Below, in pieces: positions 24,565-37,995 of a stretch of 64,000 bases of DNA. The notes beneath the pieces were generated by a model. That model was not told where the DNA came from, searched no databases, and saw nothing but the letters and a program-made list of their open reading frames with translations. Source of the stretch: Tamarix chinensis (taxonomy: Eukaryota; Streptophyta; Magnoliopsida; Caryophyllales; Tamaricaceae); contig CM060174.1 of the NCBI GenBank assembly GCA_030549775.1, forward strand, positions 16,727,193 through 16,791,192, given 5' to 3'. The translations under genes were made by a program, and so were the position numbers. Positions within the stretch are counted from its first letter, which is position 1, and every line of letters begins with the position of its first letter.

Positions 24565-27500
24565 GTAGACCTCTTCCCCTCTCTCATTTCATTCTCTTCT
24601 AGCATTTAATTCAATGTTAACCTACTAATCCTTCTACTAATATTGAGTGTGCAGATTTATGAGTGGTTATATTGTAGCTAGGTGTCTGAATTTGGGATTG
24701 GGTGGATAATATTTTACTAGGAAATTTTATAAGTAGCAAACAAAATACTAATGTGAAATAAAGTGTAATGGGTTCTTTCAATTACTAGTGATTAATCCTT
24801 GCAAATAATTACAAAGAATCAAGAATACACAAACCTATATTTTTATCCTCACCAAAATTAGCAAGAACAACTATCTTGGTTAATCTGCTTAATTAAAGAA
24901 TTCATGTTCCCAATCGATGTTTTTCTATATCCTCTAGATCTAGAAGCCCAATAATTTTCATTCAATTCATGTTCCTCATTCCTCGTCGTGTATATCCTAT
25001 GCATAATAAGAAATTTATATAATATAACCCTTTTTATAAGCTAATAGAATCCAAAAAGTAAGAAAATATAAAAGATGCAGGCAGAATCAATCCTCCAAAC
25101 CATATACAAATGAAAAATGAGCTAAAAAGATATCACCAAATATATTAGGCTAAGCCAAAAGGCCCCTTGTCAATCAGCATGGTCACCTTATGTTGAATCT
25201 CAACCTTTCGAATTCTCTCCATCTTCGCTCTTCATTGATACAAGTGTCTTCCTTGACACTCCTCACTCGTGTTGACCTCCAAATAACCTCTTTCTATTTG
25301 TTGTCCTCCATTCTTGGTCATTTGTTTCCTTTGATACATGGGCTTGAATTTTGACAAGGGAAAGAGATTTTAATGGATGAACTTTTGTGGGAAAGTTTGG
25401 TGTAGAATGTGAGGTGAGCGTATTTTAGGAATAATACAAAATTTTAGCTCCCTTAATGTTGAACTTGGCTGGAAACATAGCATAGGAGTACATGATGTAA
25501 TTACTTATTTTAGGTTTTTAGATTTATGTAAATAATCGAGAACTAGATATATATTTGGATACATTTTCTAAGTCTCCATGTATTTTGTATAATTTCCAAA
25601 ACTAATCTTGAAGTTTAATATTGTGTTTTCGTACGAAGCTAGTTGGATAGGAGATGTTAAATTCTAGCTTATGTCTAGTTTGACTTTATCTTTAACATGG
25701 AATGTATGGCTCCAACCATTTTTAGATTTATCTATTGGAATTGACATAATTCAACAATGATTCATTGTCGGATAATAATTGGTCAATTTGGCTACATTAA
25801 GCCAGAGCCTAAAATTAACAATTAGTACTTGTTTGATATAAAAATAATAGGGATAAAAAAATACATTCCTATAATTTATATATCTTATAGCCTATTTAAA
25901 ATTTAAAAATAAAAGTCAAAATACTTATTTTAGATCTTAAGTTGTTTCAAAATAAATATTTTATTAATTTTTTTTATTTTTAAATTTTTTATATAGTTTA
26001 AAATAGAGAACTAAAAATATCTTTATTATTCCATGCCAATTAAGCCATTAAGCTTCAGATGATAATCAACTATTTAGGCTTGAGTTACTTTATTCAGGCA
26101 CAGAAAAATTGATAAAAGAGTCACTATTATAAAAAGGCAGGAAAAAAAATTCAAACAGGCTCCTAAAGTTGATACGGTAATGCGTCTCAAGAAATATACT
26201 TATACTTTAAAGGTCAAACATAGAAAAGAAGCACTGAGTCATCAGTCAAGCCATCGATACAAATCAATAAAAGAAGAAAAGAACCCTAAAACTGAAAGAA
26301 GGGACGGACTGGGCTCAGTCGACGGGGCCCTCTTCTTTCATTACGAAAACGTGCGGAAATCACAACAGGAGACGTGTGATGATATTCCTCCCCTGCCCCA
26401 CGCCTCTTTTCGTGAATTTCCTAGCACTTGACTTTGCTTCATATACTACTATATATAGATATATGTATAATAAAAATAAAACGAAAAGGAAAATGATAAA
26501 AGGATAGCGATAGATCCCACTACAGACGTTGCTAAATATTTCCAAGAAGCTAACAATAACTTAAGTCGTAAGTTTTGATCACACTAATCAAATGCTTTTT
26601 AACGTCGGCGTCGGTTATTAAAAAAAGGACGGAGACCATTTCTAAGTTGCTTTGGCTTCGAGCTGGCCGCTCCTAGTTGCTCCCAAGCCGCGTGAAACTG
26701 TTGGGTCTCCATACGGCGACAGTGCAATCAACCTGCATACATTTCAAAACCGCGTTCCCGTTAATATCACGCGCACGCACGCGTTAACGTTAATATATGA
26801 TTACTGGACGAAAGATTTGATGCTTTAATCAAATCAAATCAAATCAAATCAAATCAACAACCAAGGACACCGATCAAAGCCCTTCGAAATCTGCCATAAA
26901 ATAATGTTAATGACGTTATCTGCCTAATACTAGCATACTAGAAGTATTAGATAGACTAATTCAAAAACGTGCGGGAACTTGCACAAATCTTCTTTTTTAT
27001 TTCGTCAGAGATACTTCGTACAGAAAAGGAAGATTGGTTGGGTTGCTTCGTGGCACCTTCATGGGGGAGGGACCGTAGTCGACAATTGAATTGAATTGAA
27101 CTGAACTGAATAATAATAATAATAACAAATAGCAGAAGGGTCACGTTTGACGCTTGCTACCAAACATCACACCTAATCCTATTGCATTTGTACCAAACCA
27201 TCACAATCGACAAAAATTTAAGATCATGTGAATAAAGAAAGATAAAATACGAGCCATCCTCCTTTTTCACTACAAACACAAAGCAAAGACGCATACCTAA
27301 TACGTAGCCATTGGTCTTTTAAATATTCCAGCACATGTGCTAAATAACAGCATTAAATGGACACAACTAAGTGGTCCAGTCGCAGAAACCATAAGTTCTT
27401 TCTATTATTATTATTATTCATCTGCATTAGTTTTTAAGCAATGGAGGAGTCCGACACACTAAAAACTCACCAAAATGTGGGGCTTGAAGGCACTGATTCA

Positions 27501-28883
27501 CGAAAATGATACGTCAGTGCGGTCGATGCCCCAAAAACATCCCTCTTTCAAAAATTATTCGGTATCAAAATTTGTATTAAAATTATTTAACTAATTTATT
27601 TATTAAAATTTTATTAATAATTAAAATTACCTAATATAAATAATTATTAAAAAAAATTTAAATTTTAAGAGATTCGATCTATTTTTTTAAATATATTTAT
27701 ATATACAATTTCTATTAATTTTATTTTTAAAATCTTTAAAAAATAACGGTTTTGTATTTTGCTCCGTCCCATCCGAATCCGACCATGGGATCCGCTCGAA
27801 GGGCTCGTATTCACGTGAAACGTACATGTGTGCCAAATTTATTTAATATTTTCCGATCAAAGGGCTTCCTCATGGTCAAAAATACTCCCGATGTCTATCC
27901 ACAACTAGGACTTTGAGTGTATTAGACGACAACTACGAATAGTCACGTGTCGTCGCAACCCAACCACTCCCACCGTTTACCATACAATCTGTTAGTAAAA
28001 GTAATGTCGACCCAAAGTAGTATCTTAGGTAATCAAAATTCAATTCTTATTTATTTTAGACATCGTTCTCAAGAAATTTATAAGAGAAACTGTTATACTC
28101 ATTCCTATTCCTTCATTGTACCCCTTTTTTTTTTTTTTGCAGTCTCTTAGTAAGAAAAAAAGAAGAGTAAACTTAAAAATATATCATATATTTATTTATA
28201 TATTGACAATTTGTGTAGGTCTTATATAACTAAATCAATAATGTAATCTCTTACATTATGAAACAAATGAAATATTAATAATGACCAGTTGTTTCTTATT
28301 ATTTTCTTTACCTAAATAGCACCCCTTTCGTATTCATAAAATGAATACAGTGGATATTAGTATGACGGAGAGAAAGAAAATGCATTTGTAGATTAAGAAT
28401 TTATTTATTTCTTAAATAGCACCATTTTCGTTTTCATAAAAATAAAATAAAAATTAGGTTTAGTTTTTCTCCAATCTTAGATATGCTCATTTTTGCTGTT
28501 AAAATTTTACTCACCTCCTATGCATTCACCGTTTCATTCTTTCACCTTCTATGAATTAATTACTCCACTATTTTCTAACAAGTGTCAATGAAATACTAAT
28601 GTTAAATTAACTTTTGCAAAAGTACTCTGCATAAATTATTAAAGAGACGTTCCTTACTTCAGAGGGAGTGCAACCACTTAATTAATTACAGATATAGGAA
28701 CTACATTGTCACATCAAATGTTTAATTTCTTACCAAACAAGAAACCATGATGATCTAGGAGTGTGGTCCTATTTTTATAACCTCGATTGTTTCAATAACA
28801 GAATTCAATACAATATTACAATGAAATTGAAAGACATATCAGATTTTTAAGAAATTCATTTTTGTATTATTCAAACTATTCAA
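24565..28883. other. Intergenic DNA downstream of the JAZ gene
   Basis: No convincing gene. The composition changes near 26100: CpG-containing, non-repetitive DNA replaces decayed repeat. An (AAATC)n run is at 26826-26866, (ATT)n near 27405-27418, and a poly-T tract at 28125-28138. A 62-codon minus-strand frame at 26956-27144 and an 83-codon plus-strand frame at 26180-26431 have no features I recognise. A TATA-like CTATATATAG at 26449-26458 has no gene after it. Confidence 0.5.
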
Positions 28884-31800
28884 TCAATTAAATCCATCCA
28901 ATAATAATCTAAAAGAAGAGAAAAAGAACATATCAGCACCCAATTTTTAATAAAAGGTTATAGAAATTTTCAGATTTAAGATTATGAAAAACACATAACC
29001 ACATAGGCTACAGAGACAAGCAACCAAAAGGTAATATATCTGAAATATAAATGAATAAATGTGACAGGTAGCAGGCTACATAGAAATTTACCTCTCCTTG
29101 CGCTTCTCGAAAAACCTCTGAAGGGACTTCTTACGAGCCAGGGGCAGATCTGCAGCCATGATAATAATGTTAGAAATCCACGTATTGTCACATTTTGTTA
29201 CATCAAAGACAGATCACTATAAACCCACGAATACGTATTGTCATATTTCTCCAATGGCACCTTGTAAAATATCTAATCAAAAACTCACCTCCGCTAAAAA
29301 CTCCTAAGAAATTATTGTTCACACGAGAAGGAGGAGGAGGAGGAGGAGGAGGAGCATCTTCAGTTTTCACGGTCCCATCAGTTGCGAACTTGATGATATC
29401 CTCAGCCTGCAACAAGCCGGAAAGAATTAATGATAATAAAGACAGAAGGAGATCAGGCTTATTTTCAGCCCGTGAGATCAATGATAAGGCAAGCCATTAA
29501 TTATACAACTTACCTTGTCAGGCGAGACATTGAAAACGGACACTGTGCCATTGTAAAATATGGTCATTGGGACTCCATTACTATCTCCATAAGTAGACCT
29601 ATACAATTCAATTTTGGCCACCATAAAAATACAAGTCATTAAAAGGATTTCCGTTCAAATGACTACTTCTGAGTCATTAAACCTTACAATTTTTTTTTCC
29701 ATAATCATTTATCTTTGCATTTTTAACATAAAAACTCACTTTACTTCGATTTAAGAAGAATCATATTAACATTAGAAGGGATATTTATGGTGTTGCCGTT
29801 TTCAAAACTTTAAATATAGATCTAGACACTGACAACCATAACTGATGTCCAATCTCTTACTCGTCGGTTCCGAACTTAGAAGGGAACACTGATCTAATAC
29901 CACACGATTTATCAAGTTCCGGGTAGATCCTTGAAGACAAATTACACAAAAAAAATAATACTTCCAATCCGTTTTACAACATAAATCATAATAATATTTT
30001 AAAATATAAGCAGCATTATCAAAACTCATAATGTAAATATTGGAGCAAATTTTTGTTCCAAAATATAAGTCCTTTCATAAAATTCACAGTTTAATTTTCA
30101 TTTTATCCTAACTTTTTTTCTGTTTCTCACTTACGCATTAACTGATTTAAAATAAAAGATGTTTCAAATTGTACACACAAATTAAGAAATCATAGAAAAT
30201 AATAAATATATTTCTAATTAATGTTATCTCTCTTAATTAATACCCCAGCAATTTTCTAATCTTCATTTTAATAAAATTAATAAATGTAACGGTAAATTAG
30301 AAGAAGAAAATCTTGAATTTGTAGAATATCACTTATACTGAAACAAAAATAAATTCTTCAAACTTCTTTTACTTTGAATCGGAAGGAGTACGTTATTGTT
30401 TAATGAAAGGTGCAATTATAAATAAGAATAAATTTATTAACTTTTTAAAAAGTGCTTAGACTGCAAAAAGAAAGAGACCAAAGGAATATTTCACATTGGA
30501 CTCTCCTATTATCTCTCTTAATTAGTTTAAATTTCCAAAATATACTTTGAGTACTCTGATAGTTTTAGTCATTTTATGTCCACAATATTATTATTTGTGT
30601 GCACAAAAATGCTAATGATAAGTGTACAACGCAATTTTTTTAGCTTATTTATATATCTCTCGCGAAGTGCGCATTGAGTTGTAAAAAGTTGTAAATTAGC
30701 ACTCCCTTCTATTTTATTGTATAATATAAATCCTAATGTAATAAATCCAGAGTATTAAACATTTTGTTACCTATTTTGTCATTTATTTTCACAGATGATT
30801 ATAAATAAAGATAGAATATTAATTGTAGAATCAATAATTCAATATTAATATATTACTCAGTCTAGGTATTAAAGTTTATAAAATTTATTACTTACTAATA
30901 TTTGTGTAAATTATTATGAAACTTGAGGCATTATTAGTTTAAGCATAACTCTGCAGCGCGCTTACTTTCTCCATATAAAAAAGGTAACTCCAATATTTTA
31001 CATATATTTTGAAAAAAAATTAAGAATTAATAAAACAACATTAAAATTCTCCTTCCATCTTTTATTAAAATATAACAAACTATTTAATGTATAGGTAATA
31101 AAAGAAACAAAATTATAAAGATAAAAACTAAAAACTAGATTTTAACTGTTATTAAATAACTTTTTATTTGAAAAAAAAATTTGGTGATAGAGTATTATGA
31201 ACATTATGAAATATATACTTGTATATGCAGCAAGAATAAAATGCCCAAAAATTTTGATGATCATTCTTTTTCTGCCCAAAAGATGAAACCAAAGTGTGGT
31301 CGCATATAGATATAGGCAAGCACAAAGAAAACAAAAATCAAACAAAATATAATAAGCAGAAAATTACAAACATCAAACGAACCGCATGCAGTACAACTGT
31401 ATTACACCAATTTTTTTTTCCTTTAATTCTACGAAGAAATTCTGAGTCCATTGCCCAAAATATACGCTTAACACGGAAGCGATTTAGGGGAGGGAGAAAA
31501 AAGCAAACAAGTAAAGAAAAACGAAACTCCGGCGAAGAATAATCGCAACGAATTTGAAGTCACATGTTCATTATTCTCACGTTTTTCTCCAAATTTTAAA
31601 AGAACATTAACAAGCGTACCTGTTTTCCGGCAACGTCAGAAACGAATTCTGTGGCTCGGGCAGCACAGAGTTCGGCTTAGCAAACTGAGGAAGAGGCGTC
31701 GACGGTGCAGTACCAGACGAAATAACACTCTTCAGGACTTCCGGATTTATCTTCGAAATCGCATTTTGAATTCCTAAATTTCAAAACAACACAAAAAAGA

Positions 31801-32006
31801 GCATAACTGGCGGAGAAAGAGAAAGAACTCGGGGAGGGGAGAGAAATTTTGACTAAGTAGAATATCATACCTCGGAAGCTAAGGCGACCATCAAATTGAC
31901 GTTTCTTACTGCCAGTATTTGGAGCAGCGGTGGTCAAAGATGCAGCCGAAGAGTTGTTGTTGTGTCGCTCCATGCCGAAGAAATCGAGCTCGAGTGGTCT
32001 GGACAT
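28884..32006 (-). CDS. JAZ10-like (TIFY9): JAZ/TIFY jasmonate repressor, JAZ10 (TIFY9)-like
   Basis: JAZ proteins repress MYC-type transcription factors in the nucleus and are degraded through the COI1 receptor when jasmonoyl-isoleucine rises. Six coding exons are read on the minus strand: 32006-31871, 31773-31620, 29598-29514, 29406-29289, 29149-29092 and 28908-28884, giving 191 residues (Arabidopsis JAZ10 is of similar length). The start is the ATG at 32006; no in-frame ATG lies nearby upstream. Domains: N-terminal LELDFFG (5-11); RLSFRGIQNAISKINPE (41-57), matching the extra MYC-binding region known from JAZ10; the TIFY/ZIM domain with TIFYNG (109-114), which binds NINJA or other JAZ proteins; eight prolines (144-151); the Jas motif DLPLARKKSLQRFFEKRKER (165-184) with the LPLARK degron. 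All introns are GT-AG. The last exon is the least certain: it gives LLLDGFN and lacks the usual PY ending. Family assignment is secure; the JAZ10 orthology is likely. Confidence 0.9.
28909..29091 (-). other. Jas intron with an immediate in-frame stop
   Basis: The donor AGAG/GTAAAT splits Arg184, the last residue of the Jas motif. If the intron is retained the reading frame is AGG TAA, so the protein ends exactly at KRKER (184 residues). The acceptor TCTTCTTTTAG/A (28910-28909) has a long pyrimidine tract. A nearer TTTCAG (29041-29040) would leave only 51 nt, short for a plant intron. Retention of the Jas intron is a known way that JAZ genes, including Arabidopsis JAZ10, make jasmonate-resistant repressors. 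Confidence 0.65.
29330..29353 (-). repeat. Coding (CCT)n run, eight prolines
   Basis: A perfect trinucleotide run within exon 4 of the JAZ gene encodes Pro144-151 in the linker between the TIFY and Jas domains. Such a run can vary in length between individuals. Confidence 0.9.
29599..31619 (-). other. Large second intron of the JAZ gene (2.0 kb)
   Basis: The donor CAG/GTACGC and acceptor TTGTATAG/G interrupt codon Arg97 just before the TIFY domain. The intron is AT-rich and shows no embedded LTR ends or coding remnant. Short frames within it (29802-30029, 31142-31542) are chance. Confidence 0.75.
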
Positions 32007-32520
32007 GGTGGAAGAATTTGATTGGAGGAGTTTCGGAATCAATTTTGTTCTTTTCTTTTAGGGCATGAAAAGCGAAATTGCTGAGGACGAGTTCGGAATT
32101 CTCTTTCGGGAGTTATGGAAGGAACAGGAAGAGAGGGGATTGGGGGATGGGAATTTAAAAGGGACGGAGATGGGGATGGAGTTAGAGAGGCGTAGACGAG
32201 GACAGATGAAGAATAAACAAACCGAAATATTTGAACGGGAAATGCATGGTATAAATGAACAATTTTTTATTGATTTTGGTAACTGACTTTTCAGTCCTTA
32301 AATAAATATTATTATAATAATTTTTTTGTACGTACAAGTATTTGGTGAAGAGGATGAGATGAGATGAGATGAGACGAGATGTGATTGTGACGTGATATGA
32401 TGTGATGGCGGTGCCAGGAGGAGGAGAGACGAGAGACGGGAGACGGAGCAAGAGCGTGCCGATTTCAAACAGTCTAAAAATAAAGGAAACAACCTAATTT
32501 GCACGTCTTCCACGCGGGTT
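32007..32520 (-). promoter_or_regulatory. Upstream region of the JAZ gene
   Basis: 5' leader and promoter candidate. ACGT-core sites that bHLH or bZIP factors could bind lie at 32389-32394 (GACGTG) and 32502-32507 (CACGTC). No perfect CACGTG is present. A GATGA pentanucleotide run occupies 32353-32380. An AT-rich TATA-like stretch lies at 32300-32320. Site roles are inference. Confidence 0.35.
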
Positions 32521-33412
32521 GTACTCGTCCTTTTATTATTATTTTTTATTTAATTAATTGAAAAGACTAGGAATAGTGACGCTTTTGGAATGAACGCGAC
32601 CCAAGATGCTTTCCTTCATCTTTTTCTTTGTTTATCATGTTTTTGAACTCGTAGCTCTTGCGCCTACCATGGTCGACATAAGACCGTCGGACGCTTTCGC
32701 ACTCCTGCTGTTTTGTTAAACAAATAAATTAATCTAAAGCATTGCATTAAACTTCAGCTGTAATTACTATTTACGAAAGCCGACAGTCACACCAGTCGAA
32801 TCAATTCGAGTTTGGGTTTGCTCGATGCATTTGTCTGTTTGTGTTATCATTCGAAAAATAAGGAATGGAAATAGGAGAAAATAACGCACGCTCGACGATG
32901 TTGGACTAACCTCATTCGCCCGATTTAAAATTCCATTGCTAACTAAAAATATAAATCTAATTTCAATCTAAAAGTTCAAAATAATTTAACTCAATTTAAA
33001 TTTATTTAAATTAAATTAATATCATGATAATTCATATTTCAAATTTCAAATCAAAATAATCTAATTTAACGAGAACTCAATTCGAATCTAATCCATATTT
33101 GGACAAAAACTCAATAATTACTAGATTTAAATTTATCTAAAATGAAATGATCTGATTCGAATCTGATCAATATTCGTACATAATTTCAAGCTTAATCAAA
33201 ATTAATATTAAATTTAATGCACAAATACAACATTTTATTTTATATAAATGAATACATAAATATCAATAAATTATCTTACTAATAAAATTTTATGTAAACA
33301 AAAATATACAACCTATATAACAATAAATAAAACAAAACTAGTAAGATTATGTTATAATTATTTCATTTTAATATTATATAAGCATCGATCAAATTAGATC
33401 ATAGAAATTATT

Positions 33413-33443
<31 letters not shown>

Positions 33444-34861
33444 GTATTAGTATTATTAATATTATAACCATTATAATTGTAAATATAATAATTATAATAT
33501 CTATTATAATAATAATAGTAGTAAAATTTATATTTGTATTTCTACTAATAACTATGATTATTATATTTCTAGAAGACCTTTGTACCCAGGAACACTTCTT
33601 GTATTTCAGACAATAAAGGCTACTTGGTGCTAACCTCCCTTACTCCCTATGATGTGTTTAAGGAAATTAACTATGTAGAGTTAAAGTTTGAACTGCACAG
33701 AATAAGAGAGAATGAGAATCTTGAAGTTGTAGATGAGAATAAGAATTATCTAGTTGGACTAAACAGAGAAAAAACTAGTGAAGAGGGAAAGAAAAAACTT
33801 TGGAGAACTCTTATTTATAGCTGATCAAATTGAGACTTTTATGACGGTCCATTCACTTAATTATAGCCTATTAGGTCCTTATTTATATACCAGCTTATAG
33901 GGTACAACTAATATAATATATGTGCACTAATTCCTCATATGTACATATCAAGAATCTAATATTACAATCTTAACTAACCTTTAACCTGATCAACTATATT
34001 CACTAGATGTGAATATAAGAATGACACATGCTAAGGGTTAGAATATTAATTAGAAATCACTAATCTAATATGTACAACTGGTATATAAATCATTTGCCAC
34101 CTAAACAATAATATTTCTAAAGATAACAACAATAACAATAATAATTAATTATTATAATAATAATAATTAACATGATAATTATAATTATTATAACAATCAT
34201 TGTATTTATATATATAATAATATTATATTTGAATTTAAACAATTATTATAATAAAACTAATAATGGTAATATATTTTATTATCATTAAATATTTTATAAT
34301 AATAATTTGATATATTATTTCATATATTTTAATAAAAATTACTATGATAAGCATAACAATAATAATAAATTACAAAATTTAATGTATTATTTATATTAAA
34401 TTGATAATAATCGATGTCAATAAAAATTCTAAATTGAATTAAATTGGTTCAACCCTAATAACACTTGAAGTCTGTAGACCCCGAATCTACCCAATCCAAC
34501 CTGAAGTTAGTAGATCCAAATCGAATCTGAATCTAAAAAAACTCTATATTATATTCAAACACGATCTGATATACACCCTAACCCGAATATGAACCAATTG
34601 CATAACAACCTGATTTTAACCTAAACTAAATTGACCTAATCCAATGCCGATCCATATGATTCGTCACACACACAGAGACATATATATATATATATCTTCA
34701 ATGTTTACCTAACCAAAATAAAATAATTATAAGAAGACATTCAAAGTTTATATAAATCTTTCTCTACTAGTTTTCACTTATGTAAAGATGACTATCACTT
34801 ATGTCCATAGAAATTACATTAACACTTGTAGAACCCATATTACTATTTCTATTACTAGAAG
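32521..34861. other. AT-rich spacer without a recognised gene
   Basis: Long AT-rich DNA with TTA and TAA microsatellites (33408-33458, and around 34120-34330). The 66-codon plus-strand frame at 33624-33824 (MVLTSLTPYDVFKEINYVEL...) has charged, protein-like composition but I recognise no domain, and it lacks a visible promoter or splice context. It may be a transposon relic. Confidence 0.4.
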
Positions 34862-36059
34862 TGTAACACTCCATTTTTCACTACTGAAAAAATTCATTTG
34901 AAAACATTGCGAAAGTGGAAAACTAATAAACACTTAGGATAATGGGATGTTATTGCTACACCTAATATAGGATAGGCATCAACTATCCATCTAATGTTAG
35001 ATAAAAGGCTGATAACTAAACTAACCAAAATCAATGTAGAGTGCATGAAATATATTATATAAATTCTGAAAGAAAATATATTATATAAATATAGGACCTC
35101 AATAGTCACCATGTTCAAATACAAGAGGATATTAATTCAAGGTACATTTTCTCAAATTACAGAAATAAAATTAGGGTGTAGCCCTAAATTCTAGTCTGTC
35201 ATGGATAACTCAAAAGTCTTTAAATGTCCACACTTTCAAAACTTGTACCCTATATGAGGTTGGCCAACCACTGACCATCCTCAAAAACCTACACATGACC
35301 CTCTACTCATGGGAATAAGCTAGTGGCTGAGAAAACGACTACATTAGTATACTTCATACTAAGTAATCCAAGATACCTCATCAATAGAGTCATGAGCACA
35401 CAAGATTCTAACATAATGCAAAAGTCATACTAACATATACCATACATATTTCATGTCATAGAATACATGCCCTATCATGGTCTCATTAAGCATAAGAAGC
35501 TCATACCATACATGACTCATCAGGATCGACAACATAACATAATATCGTAGATTATTATATGCAATCTACGAAGTAGATTATCTAGCTACCATTAAGGTTT
35601 CACTCATCCATGTACACGATTCCACTATTGACCATTTTTCCACTCCCTAATCCATTAGGCCATTTATATATATAAGCCATTATCTCTATTACCTTTCTTT
35701 TATTTTACTCTTTTTTTTCCCTTTTTTTTCTCTTTAACCACATTCTTATTTTCAATTTCTTAATCCAAAGTGATGGATTGTGCACCACCCTATAGTCTCG
35801 TATATTGTGAAATTTTATCCAAACCAGAGGACATAAAGTGTAGGCCAAATCTAAGTAACCACCAATGGACGTAAGTCTAAGCCGAAGCCAAAACCACCTA
35901 AATAGTCAGACCCTTTAATATCGATATACCCTAGTACATCATCAATGTCTAAAGTAGGTAAGGCATCGAGATCTACTAAGATCTCTCCTAGAGGCTCAAA
36001 TAAATTCTCTAAGGTAGACTAACCCTTAGTAGGTAATTAAGGATTGGGTATCCTGGTGA
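34862..36059 (-). mobile_element. Giant-LTR fragment, group III, target of element B
   Basis: Starts TGTAACACTCC and runs parallel to the copies at 17484 and 21462. The stretch 35760-36050 (GTGATGGATTGTGC, CCAAACCAGAGGACATAAAG, TAATTAAGGAT) matches the reverse complement of about 17110-17450. It is cut by the LTR of gypsy element B. A few bases near 60110-60128 may be its continuation. Confidence 0.6.
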
Positions 36060-36900
36060 TGTAGGAGCATCTCAACTATCCCAAATTAAAGATAATCTAC
36101 TTACTAATTTTTAAAATTTGAAGACTTCAAAACTCTTCTCATTTAGGTCAATAAATAATTAGATTAACTAGCAGCCATGCAAGCCATGCAAACTCCAATC
36201 ACTAGCCATCAACCACTTAAAAATGGATCCATTTGGCTGCAATATGGCTCCACAAAATCTGTCCTATAACCGACTCCAATATGGCTCCATTATGGCTTCA
36301 TTTTCACTTAACCAAGCCAACACCTTATCCACCTCTATACTACACCTGTTTTTTGGCCGAACATGACCCACATTAACAACCTTTTCTTGTACAAGAATTA
36401 GAGACATTGGGAAGGTAATTATTGGAAGTTAAAGACTCTCCAAAGCCAGCTTAAATTAAGGATAAGCAACCTCCATGGCCTCGACAAATACAACAACAGC
36501 AACCAAGGAGAATTCTTCTCTTTTCATTTCCTTTATTAGCTAAACTTAGTTAAAGTATGTTGTTAGACTTTCCTAATATGTAATTTATGTTTCTTAAGCC
36601 TGTCATAAGATGTAATGATAACCATTAAATGATGGGTGGCTAGTTGTTTCTTAAAACCAATCAACACTAGCTGAATGAAGTCTTATAACCTTAGTTAATC
36701 TATGTTGGTACCAACCATGGGTGAGGATGTCACCAATATAACTATCATGGGTTAGATTCTACTTGTAACCCCTAGAAATTGACTAACACTCTTAAATAGA
36801 ATGGGAGAGGCTAGAAGAGGGGTAGATTATAGATGATAAATAACCTTCCTAGGTGTCGAACCAAGTTTCCTCTCAAGATTAAGGTGTGGTGTTGAGAACC
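36060..36900 (+). mobile_element. 5' LTR of gypsy element B
   Basis: Starts TGTAGGAGCATCTC and is a direct repeat of 59129-59915: shared words include GCAAACTCCAATCACTAGCC, GATGGGTG and GTCGAACCAAGTTTC. After about 36898 the two copies no longer match, so this LTR has probably lost its 3' end and the primer-binding site. Confidence 0.75.
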
Positions 36901-36986
36901 ACAAAATCGAGCCTTTACCTATCTATGTTCCTCTTTATATCCTCTCGGGGGTAGCTAATTATTTGCATTCAGGTTGAGATTTAAAC

Positions 36987-37995
36987 ATGGATAATCAACC
37001 TATTTTGAAGGGGCTGAGTCTTGAATAAACTCATAACCTAAAGAGGCATAGGATGATCAGAGCATTACAAATGGATATGAGGAGAGTGTTGGGCATGTTT
37101 GAGTCATTAATGCCAAATACCAACCTTCATAGAGCAAGGAGTCCTCTACCATAAGGAGAAGAAATGATGAATAGTGTATGGAATGAGCAAACTGATTATA
37201 TCTCTTATTCTAAAAATTCCCCTAGGTCATTTTGAAGAAGCAGGGTGGTTAGAAGAAAGTCTCTTAGTGACATCAAGTTGGAAGTACTGAAGTTTGATGG
37301 ATCCCACAATCCATAAGAGATTTTGGATTGGGAAATGAGGTGTAACTAAATATTTGAGGCTAGGTTTTGGATGATGATAAATCTTTTAAGGTTTCTTTCC
37401 TCAATTTAAAGGGCCATGCCTACTTATGGTGGGAGAATTTAGTACAAACTCGAGGGAGGAAGGGTAAGTCTAAGGTTAGAAGTTGGGGTGAAGATGAAGA
37501 GGTTGATGAGGAAGAGGGTTTTACTACCTTCCTATACTCAAGACCTATACAACAAAATTTCTTCTTTAAGACAAGGTTCTTTGAGTGTGGAGAAGTATAT
37601 TCAAGAGTTTGAGAGGCTTGTCATGAGGCTTGGTTTAGAGGAGGTTGAAGAACACACCATGTCTCAGTTCATAGGAGGGTTGAAGGGTGACATTGTTAGA
37701 CCTTGGATGAGTTGTTCCATTTTTCAATCAAGGTGGAGAAGAATAAGAAGGAGAAGAGGAGCTTGAAGGTTAGGGGTGAGACCAAATGCTTACTCAACCA
37801 AGGAAGCGCTAAAGTTGAACCCTAATCTAATACATTTTATGTTAAGGGTATAGGAAAGCTAGAACTGGGTGAGACAAGTAGAATTAAGGGTGTGCGGTGC
37901 TTTAACTGCCAAGGAATTGGACACTATCAAAGTGAGTGTCTAAACAAGAGGGTGATAACCTTACTATGCCAAAAGGAGGAAGAAATGGAAGGAGG
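36987..37995 (+). pseudogene. Gag of gypsy element B (broken)
   Basis: Starts at ATG 36987 (MDNQPILKGLSLE, then stop). Gag-domain landmarks are LEVLKFDGSHNP (about 37280), WWEN (about 37430) and SVEKYIQEFERLVMR (about 37587-37631). The zinc knuckle CFNCQGIGHYQSEC (37898-37939) is complete. At least three frames are used and several stops interrupt it. Confidence 0.8.

Noticed and set aside
26956..27144. 62-codon minus-strand frame as a last JAZ exon
   Set aside because: It carries no X5PY or other JAZ feature, and a closer acceptor with a strong pyrimidine tract exists.
29040..29041. Alternative 3' splice site for the last JAZ exon, giving RYITFWLLVSVAYVV
   Set aside because: The intron would be only 51 nt and the resulting tail is hydrophobic and unlike any Jas C-terminus; the site at 28909 has a much better pyrimidine tract.
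32040..32042. Upstream extension of the JAZ N-terminus
   Set aside because: The codon at 32042-32040 is TTG, not ATG; the conserved LELDFFG motif follows the ATG at 32006.
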